A stretch of 64,000 nucleotides of DNA from Brevibacterium sp. S22 (GTDB taxonomy: Bacteria > Actinomycetota > Actinomycetes > Actinomycetales > Brevibacteriaceae). Under the pieces are notes generated by a model, which saw nothing but the letters and a program-made list of their open reading frames with translations, searched no databases and had not been told where the DNA came from. Positions 58,343 through 64,000 of this stretch are shown here, one piece after another; the stretch's first letter is position 1; each line of letters begins with the position of its first letter. Both the position numbers and the translations under genes were made by a program. The DNA lies in NCBI RefSeq assembly GCF_004745485.1, contig NZ_RHFG01000005.1, positions 62,001 to 126,000 of the forward strand. Reading direction: 5' to 3'.

Positions 58343-60440
58343 AACCCTCGACATCGATCTCGACCCCGTAGCCGCGGCCGAACCCATCCTCGAGGTCAGA
58401 GACCTGACGGTGACCTTCCCCAACCCCAAGGGTGATGTCCGCGCCGTGCGCGGAGTCAACTACGAGGTCAGGCCGGGCGAATTCCTCGGCATCGTCGGAG
58501 AATCGGGCTCAGGCAAGTCCGTATCGTCGATGGCTGTGATGGGTCTGCTTCCCTCGACCGCCCAGATCGCGGGATCCATCCGGTACCGCGGACAGTCACT
58601 GCTCGATATGAGCGACCACCAGATGTCCAAGCTGCGCGGTCGTGAGATCGCAATGGTCTTCCAAGATCCGCTGTCGGCATTGACCCCCGTCTATACGATC
58701 GGCGAACAGATCTCCGAAGGGCTGATCATCCACGATCCGAGCCTGTCGAAAGAGGCGGCGAACGACCGGGCGATCGAACTGCTGAGGATCGTCGGCATCC
58801 CCGGCGCAGAACGGCGCGTGAGATCCTACCCGCACGAGTTCTCCGGAGGTATGCGGCAACGAGCCATGATCGCCATTGCGATCGCCAACGATCCGGACCT
58901 CATAATCGCCGACGAGCCGACGACCGCCTTGGACGTGACGATCCAGGCCCAGATCCTCGACGTGCTGCAGAAGGCGCGTGAGATCACCGGTGCCGCGATC
59001 GTGCTGATCACCCACGACCTCGGAGTGGTGGCCGGAAACGCCGATCGGATCGCCGTGATGTACGCCGGCCGCCTCGTCGAGACCGGCGGAGTGGAGCAGG
59101 TCTTCCACCGTCCGCAGATGCCTTACACAACAGGGCTGCTGCGGTCGGTGCCGAATCTGGCGACCGCGGGAACCCAACGACTGGTTCCGCTTGAAGGCAA
59201 ACCTCCGTCGCTGTCGAATCTGGCGCCGGGGTGCCCCTTCGCCCCTCGCTGTCCGATCGCAATCGACAGATGCCGAGAGGTCGAGCCCGAACTCATCGAA
59301 CACGGAATCACCGGAGTGCAGGCTGCCTGCCATCGTGCTGATGAGATTGCCCGGGGCGATCTGTCAGCCACAGACATCTACCCCCGCCCTGACCCGGTCG
59401 CGACTCGGGTGAAGGACGATGCGGCACCGAACATCCTTGAGGTCACTGGTCTGCAGAAGCACTTCCCTCTGCTCAAAGGCGCCGTGTTCAAGCGGCAGAT
59501 CGGCACGGTGAAAGCCGTCGACGGAATCGACCTCGAAATCAGGGCCGGACAGACTCTCGGCCTGGTCGGCGAATCCGGCTGTGGGAAGTCGACGACGATC
59601 GGTGAAGTCCTGGAGATGGTCGCTCCGCAGAAGGGGAGACTGGTCATCAACGGCATTGATGTCGCGGACCTGAACAAGCGTGAACGTCTGGCCATGCGCA
59701 GAGACGTCCAGGTCGTCTTTCAGGATCCGATGGCCGCGATCGATCCGCGCCTGCCGATCGGCGAAGTGATAGCCGAACCGCTGACCGTGCACAGGGTGCC
59801 GGCCCAGGAGCGCAGCGACAAGGTTGCCGAGATGCTCGAACTCGTCGGTCTCGACGCAGCGATGGCCGAACGCTATCCGCATGAGTTCTCCGGTGGGCAG
59901 CGTCAGCGCATCGGAATCGCTCGGGCCCTGGTGACGAACCCGAAGCTGCTCGTCCTCGACGAACCCGTCTCTGCTCTCGACGTCTCCGTCCAAGCTGGTG
60001 TCATCAATCTGCTTGAGGATCTGCGTGACAGTCTCGGGCTGTCCTATCTCTTCGTCGCTCACGACCTCGCAGTCGTGAGACAGATTTCGGACTATGTGGC
60101 CGTGATGTACCTCGGCCGGATCGTCGAGTACGGCGAATCCGATGCGCTCTATCGTCAGCCGCGACACCCCTACACACGGGCTCTGATGTCGGCGATCCCG
60201 GTCCCCGACCCCGAAGTCGAACGGTCACGGGAGCGGGTTCTGCTCACCGGCGACCTGCCGAGTCCGACGGATGAGATCTCGGGCTGCAACTTCCGCACCA
60301 GATGCCCGCTGTTCAGCCTGCTGCCAGACGGTGACAGGCAACAGTGCCTGACCGATGACCCCCGTCCACGTCCGGTGGAAGGCGGTCTCGTCGCCTGTCA
60401 CCATTCAGAGCGGATCACTGAGCTCGACACCGCTACCTGA
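58335..60440 (+). CDS. Peptide ABC transporter ATPase, DppD-DppF fusion
   Basis: A 701-residue protein with two nucleotide-binding domains that would drive both sides of the importer. Half 1 has Walker A GESGSGKS (about 54), signature FSGGMRQR and Walker B LIIADEPTTALDV. Half 2 has Walker A GESGCGKS (about 412), signature FSGGQRQR and LLVLDEPVSALDV. Each half ends in the oligopeptide-type cysteine motif (CPFAPRCP; CNFRTRCP). GTG 58335 follows AGGAG by 6 nt and overlaps the permease stop. Confidence 0.94.
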   Translation: MTETLDIDLDPVAAAEPILEVRDLTVTFPNPKGDVRAVRGVNYEVRPGEFLGIVGESGSGKSVSSMAVMGLLPSTAQIAGSIRYRGQSLLDMSDHQMSKLRGREIAMVFQDPLSALTPVYTIGEQISEGLIIHDPSLSKEAANDRAIELLRIVGIPGAERRVRSYPHEFSGGMRQRAMIAIAIANDPDLIIADEPTTALDVTIQAQILDVLQKAREITGAAIVLITHDLGVVAGNADRIAVMYAGRLVETGGVEQVFHRPQMPYTTGLLRSVPNLATAGTQRLVPLEGKPPSLSNLAPGCPFAPRCPIAIDRCREVEPELIEHGITGVQAACHRADEIARGDLSATDIYPRPDPVATRVKDDAAPNILEVTGLQKHFPLLKGAVFKRQIGTVKAVDGIDLEIRAGQTLGLVGESGCGKSTTIGEVLEMVAPQKGRLVINGIDVADLNKRERLAMRRDVQVVFQDPMAAIDPRLPIGEVIAEPLTVHRVPAQERSDKVAEMLELVGLDAAMAERYPHEFSGGQRQRIGIARALVTNPKLLVLDEPVSALDVSVQAGVINLLEDLRDSLGLSYLFVAHDLAVVRQISDYVAVMYLGRIVEYGESDALYRQPRHPYTRALMSAIPVPDPEVERSRERVLLTGDLPSPTDEISGCNFRTRCPLFSLLPDGDRQQCLTDDPRPRPVEGGLVACHHSERITELDTAT

Positions 60441-60492
60441 GGACGCACCCACAATCCACCTCGAGGAACACCACACTAGAAATGAGGAACTC

Positions 60493-62190
60493 ATGACAAT
60501 GAGGAAGAAGGCGACAATGGTCGTCGCCGCGACTGCTGCGCTGGGCTTGGCACTGTCCGGCTGTCAGCAGGACAACAAGGACTCCGGCGGCGTCGACAGC
60601 GACAATGCGGACAAGGAGATCTCGGGTCTCCCCACCACCGACTACCAGAAGGCCGGGTACGACGAGGTCAAGGACGGCGGAACGCTGACGTACCCGATCA
60701 CCGAGATCCCTGCGAGCCTCAACTACTACCACGCCGACGGCGCGCATGTGGACAACAACAACATCTACGGCACGACCTTGGGCGGACCGGTCACGATCAA
60801 GGAGGACGGCACCTGGGAAGTCGATAAGAACTACGCTGAGAGCGTCGAGATCGCCAGCGAGGATCCCCTGGTCATCGACGTCAAGCTCAACAAGGATGCC
60901 GTCTGGGAAGACGGAACGCCGATCGACGTCGACGACTATAAGGCGTTCTGGCAGACTCGCGACGGCAAACACGAAGAGTTCGAGGTCGCTTCGACCAAGG
61001 GCTACGAAGACATCGAGAAGATCGAGTCGGGCAAGGACAAACACGAGGTCAAGGTCACCTTCAAGACCCCGAACATCGACTGGCCGAACTACATCGGCGC
61101 CTTCCTGCCCAACGAGATCACCGAGGATGCCGACACCTTCAACAAGGACTACACGAAGAAGGTCCTGCCCTCGAACGGGCCGTACAAGGCGGACAAAGTC
61201 GACACGAAGTCCGGCGTCATCACTATGGTCAAGAACGACAAATGGTGGGGTCAGGAGCCGAAGCTCGACAAGGTGATCTTCAAGGTCGTCTCTCAAGCAC
61301 AGCAGGCTCAGGCCTATGCGAACAAGGAGATCGATCTCGTCGACGTCGGAACCGACGGCGACTCGTACAAGACAGCCGGCAAACGCGAAGACGGCGAGAT
61401 GTACAAATCGCAGGGCATGGAATACACACACCTGACGATGAACGCGAAGAAGGGTGCGCTCAAGGAGCAGGAAGTCCGTGACGCGATCGGCCATGCGATC
61501 AACCGCGAGGCCATCGCCCAGGCGGCGATCGGTCCTGTGGAGGCGCCAGTGACTCTCATCAACAACGTCACGTTCATGCCGGGTCAGGAAGGCTACCAGG
61601 ACAACTCCGAAGGCAGCCTGGACTTCGATCCGGACGCGGCGAAGAAGATCCTCGACGACGCCGGCTGGGAGGAAGGCGACGGGGGAGTCCGCGAGAAGGA
61701 CGGAGAGAAGCTCAAGTTCAAGATCGTCGTCCCCGCCGACACCGCGTCAAACGCTCAGCGTGCTGAGCAGGTGATGAAGGATCTCAATGAGATCGGCTTC
61801 AAGGTCGAGATCCAGACCGTTCCCGTTGCCGCGTACTTCGCCGACCACGTGCTCAACGGCAACTTCGAGATGGCGACGTTCACCTGGCAGGGCACCGCCT
61901 TCCCGATCTCATCAGGATCGAACCTGTTCTATCCTGCGGATTCTGCTCAGAACCACTCAAAGATCTCCAGTGATGCGATCGGCGAGAAGTTCAAGGCCGC
62001 GACGAAGACGCTCGATCCGGAAGAGGCCAAGAAGCTGGCGAACGAAGGCGACGCCGAGGTGCTCAAGCTCAAACCGCTCATCCCGTTCTACCCGACACCG
62101 TACGTGTGGGGCGTCAGAGGCGATGTCCTCAACCTCGGGCCGCGTCAGCTCGAAACGCCTGACTGGACACAGATCGGCTTCAAGAAGTGA
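60493..62190 (+). CDS. ABC transporter substrate-binding lipoprotein (peptide family 5)
   Basis: A 565-residue lipoprotein anchored outside the membrane, which hands peptides or similar solutes to the permeases. The signal peptide ends in LALSGC (Cys about 26). SBP_bac_5 features include YDEVKDGGTLTYPITEIPAS, DAVWEDGTPIDVDDYKAFW and the hinge region VRDAIGHAINREAIAQAA. ATG 60493 follows GAGGAA by 3 nt, leaving a 52-bp gap after the ATPase. Being last in the operon is unusual; binding proteins are more often first and most expressed. Confidence 0.93.
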   Translation: MTMRKKATMVVAATAALGLALSGCQQDNKDSGGVDSDNADKEISGLPTTDYQKAGYDEVKDGGTLTYPITEIPASLNYYHADGAHVDNNNIYGTTLGGPVTIKEDGTWEVDKNYAESVEIASEDPLVIDVKLNKDAVWEDGTPIDVDDYKAFWQTRDGKHEEFEVASTKGYEDIEKIESGKDKHEVKVTFKTPNIDWPNYIGAFLPNEITEDADTFNKDYTKKVLPSNGPYKADKVDTKSGVITMVKNDKWWGQEPKLDKVIFKVVSQAQQAQAYANKEIDLVDVGTDGDSYKTAGKREDGEMYKSQGMEYTHLTMNAKKGALKEQEVRDAIGHAINREAIAQAAIGPVEAPVTLINNVTFMPGQEGYQDNSEGSLDFDPDAAKKILDDAGWEEGDGGVREKDGEKLKFKIVVPADTASNAQRAEQVMKDLNEIGFKVEIQTVPVAAYFADHVLNGNFEMATFTWQGTAFPISSGSNLFYPADSAQNHSKISSDAIGEKFKAATKTLDPEEAKKLANEGDAEVLKLKPLIPFYPTPYVWGVRGDVLNLGPRQLETPDWTQIGFKK

Positions 62191-62221
62191 GCCACTGATC
62201 GAGTGAAGTCATCCGAGACAG

Positions 62222-62256
62222 CCGGCCCCGTGGGATCACGTTCCCCACGGGGCCGG
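62222..62256 (+). terminator. Terminator of the ABC transporter operon
   Basis: A 13-bp GC-rich stem (62222-62234 with 62244-62256), core CCGGCCCCGTGGG, with a 9-nt loop, followed by TTCCTC. Confidence 0.75.
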
Positions 62257-62277
62257 TTCCTCGTCGGCGTGAGCAGT

Positions 62278-62859
62278 TCAGATGAAGCCGACTGCCACCA
62301 GGAGCACCAGCACCAGAGTCACACCGATGACGCCGGGACTCCACCGAGTCCTGACCTCGTCGACACCGGCAGACGGATCGGTTCGCGTCGACTGGTGCGG
62401 CGCATCGGCTTGAGTCCGTTCCCATCGACGCAGCAGATCGAACGCGGGGTGATTGTCCACAGACTCCGGTCGGGTTCCGCCGGTGAGCCCGGAATCGGTC
62501 TTCCTCCGCGGCATTCCAGGGGCGTTCCACGGTCTGATGGTGCGTGTGGCCCCTTCCGGCAAGGTCGCCTCGATCGTCACGACGGATCCCAGCCGGATAT
62601 CCCGGATGCGGGTGAAAGGCACCGTCGTCGTGCGAAGGATCTCCCGGGCCTCGACCTCCTCGGCGCCGACGATGAGCGCCGGCCTCCAGAGGATGGCGAA
62701 AGCGAGCCAGCCGATGAGCAGAAGCGCGGGTCCGAAGCGGCCGACGGTCTCCCACGCGCCGCGCAGGATTGCATCCCCGAGGAGGAAAGCGAGGAAGGCC
62801 CACACGATGACCGTGATGATGGGGCCGCTGCGTTGTCTCAGGACGATCGGTGCACTCAC
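62278..62859 (-). CDS. Membrane protein with bacterial PH domain
   Basis: A 193-residue protein. Two N-terminal membrane helices (about 15-32 and 42-60: PIITVIVWAFLAFLLGDAIL, FGPALLLIGWLAFAILW) are followed by a bPH_6-like domain (about 60-120; VGAEEVEAREILRTTTVPFT, RIRDIRLGSVVTIE, and the NAPGMPRR loop). One more C-terminal helix (VIGVTLVLVLLVAVGFI) closes it. Similar actinobacterial proteins have no known role. GTG 62859 has TAGGCT 6 nt upstream, a leaderless-type start. Confidence 0.82.
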   Translation of the reverse strand: MSAPIVLRQRSGPIITVIVWAFLAFLLGDAILRGAWETVGRFGPALLLIGWLAFAILWRPALIVGAEEVEAREILRTTTVPFTRIRDIRLGSVVTIEATLPEGATRTIRPWNAPGMPRRKTDSGLTGGTRPESVDNHPAFDLLRRWERTQADAPHQSTRTDPSAGVDEVRTRWSPGVIGVTLVLVLLVAVGFI

Positions 62860-62915
62860 CAGCCCAGCCTATCGGCTTTAGGATGTAGGTCACACGAGTT
62901 CAGGAGAGGATCAAG

Positions 62916-63857
62916 ATGCGCATCGTCGTTCTCGATGACTATCAGCAGGTGGCAGCGGAGTTCGCGGACTGGAGCGGCCTCGATGCCGACGTCGAGTTCA
63001 TCTCGCGTCCCATCGTCGACGACGATGACCTGGTCACGGTCCTCACCGGCGCCGAGGTGGCTGTGGCGATGCGTGAGAGAACGGCCTTCACCGCCTCGCG
63101 ACTGGCACAGCTGCCGGACCTGCGTCTGCTCGTGACCACGGGCAGGGTCAACGCCTCCATCGACATGGAGGCGGCGCGAACGCAGGGGATCGTGATCTGT
63201 GGAACCGAGTCGACCACCTCGGCGACACCGGAGCTGACCTGGGGGCTCATCCTCTCGGTCCTGCGCAGCATCCCGACCGAGGACGCCTCCGTCCGCAGCG
63301 GTGGTTGGCAGTCGACGGTCGGGGGAGACCTCGATGGGCACCGCCTCGGCGTGGTCGGTCTGGGCCGTTTGGGAACGAAGGTGGCACGGGTCGGTGCGGC
63401 ATTCGGCATGGAGGTCGTGGCGTGGAGCCAGAACCTCGACGCCGAACGGGCCGATGGTCTGGGCGTGCGCGCGGTGAGCAAGGACGAGCTGTTCTCCACC
63501 GCGGACGTGGTCACGATCCACTACAAACTCAGCCAGCGCAGCCGGGGGCTCGTCGGAGCCGCGGAGCTCGCCGCGATGAAGTCGGACAGCATCCTCGTCA
63601 ACACCTCACGCGCGGGACTCGTCGACACCGACGCACTCATCCCAGTGCTGGAGGCGGGCGGGATCCGGGGCGCGGGACTCGACGTCCACGACGAAGAGCC
63701 ACTGCCGGTCGACCATCGGCTGCGCAGCACGCCGCGGACGGTGCTCACTCCGCACCTGGGCTATGTCACCGAGGATACGTATCGGATCTTCTTCACCCAG
63801 GCGGTCGAGGACATCGCGGCCTGGATCGCGGGTGCGCCGATCCGCGTGCTCGGCTGA
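62916..63857 (+). CDS. D-2-hydroxyacid dehydrogenase family protein
   Basis: A 313-residue NAD(P)-dependent dehydrogenase. RIVVLDDYQQVA is a typical start for this subgroup, LGVVGLGRLGTKVARVG (about 143-159) binds the nucleotide, and Arg in VNTSRAGLVD (about 231), Glu in HDEEPLPVDH (about 259) and His in LTPHLGYVTE (about 278) form the active site. ATG 62916 has AGGAGAGG upstream. It is only distantly similar to the other dehydrogenase at 53138; the substrate is unknown. Confidence 0.9.
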   Translation: MRIVVLDDYQQVAAEFADWSGLDADVEFISRPIVDDDDLVTVLTGAEVAVAMRERTAFTASRLAQLPDLRLLVTTGRVNASIDMEAARTQGIVICGTESTTSATPELTWGLILSVLRSIPTEDASVRSGGWQSTVGGDLDGHRLGVVGLGRLGTKVARVGAAFGMEVVAWSQNLDAERADGLGVRAVSKDELFSTADVVTIHYKLSQRSRGLVGAAELAAMKSDSILVNTSRAGLVDTDALIPVLEAGGIRGAGLDVHDEEPLPVDHRLRSTPRTVLTPHLGYVTEDTYRIFFTQAVEDIAAWIAGAPIRVLG

Positions 63858-63936
63858 GCAGTGACACCCGCGGCGGTCGTGACCGTCGGTCCGGCCGGCG
63901 GCAGTCGACTCTGCACGAACGGCTATGGTGAGGTGA

Positions 63937-63962
63937 GAGGGGCGCCACACATATCGCCCCTC
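63937..63962 (+). terminator. Weak hairpin after the dehydrogenase
   Basis: GAGGGGCG (63937-63944) pairs with CGCCCCTC (63955-63962). No U-tract follows; it may belong to the leader of the next gene. Confidence 0.35.
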
Positions 63963-63990
63963 AGAGACAGCGCAGTACGAACGAAGGCAG

Positions 63991-64000
63991 ATGCACGATG
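63991..64000 (+). CDS. Possible start of the next gene, cut by window end
   Basis: GAAGG at 63983-63987 precedes ATG codons at 63991 and 63998. Too little sequence remains to identify a product. Confidence 0.25.

Overview
The window is GC-rich bacterial chromosome with dense gene packing, 4-bp ATGA/GTGA gene overlaps and frequent GTG/TTG starts. GatCAB, an NAD-dependent LigA beside MnmA and a cysteine desulfurase, an MT0933-type antitoxin, a DUF3618 protein, SCO6745-type and CE1758/CE1759-type proteins all point to an actinomycete. A Brevibacterium-like member of the Micrococcales is my best guess, but that is inference from gene content. I saw no phage, insertion sequence, CRISPR array, replication origin or rRNA. 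Two tRNA genes are present (Lys-CTT and His-GTG).

Layout. 1-6101: a minus-strand 5-oxoproline operon (NRAMP-like transporter, pxpA, DUF1445 protein, pxpB-pxpC fusion, biotin carboxylase running off the edge), divergent from a GntR/FCD regulator with a palindrome between them. 6125-11740: tRNA-Lys, GroES-like and DUF3618 proteins, a blasticidin-S-deaminase/YqfB-type ASCH fusion, a Ser/Asp-rich surface protein, a membrane sensor-like protein and tRNA-His. 11813-17402: PfkB kinase, DapA-like enzyme, siderophore-interacting reductase with an iron box, glutaminase-STAS protein, a frameshifted membrane protein and an MT0933-type antitoxin. 17532-28751: NhaA, a SulP transporter, LmeA-like protein, lutABC, an SCO6745-type protein, an arsR-sulP pair and oligoribonuclease.

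28980-33507 holds an uncharacterised trio: two membrane proteins, each with a lipoprotein-type signal in the middle of the chain, flanking a thioredoxin-TPR protein. 33546-42989 holds two small membrane proteins, then cysteine desulfurase-mnmA, an S9 peptidase, a MetE-like protein, ligA and a small secreted protein. 43116-47648 is gatCAB plus an unknown gene. 47667-56053 holds peptide deformylase, cysK-cysE, a flavin-dependent monooxygenase/FMN reductase pair with a MarR regulator, a 2-hydroxyacid dehydrogenase and ilvD. 56440-62190 is a peptide ABC transporter operon whose second permease gene is split by an in-frame TAG. 62278-64000 has a PH-domain protein and a second 2-hydroxyacid dehydrogenase.

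The most interesting items are the deaminase-ASCH fusion (a possible two-step enzyme for N4-acylated cytosine nucleosides), the paired internal-lipobox proteins around a thioredoxin, the amber-interrupted permease, and a recurrent signature of leaderless transcription: a -10-like hexamer 6-7 nt before the start codon at 15 genes.
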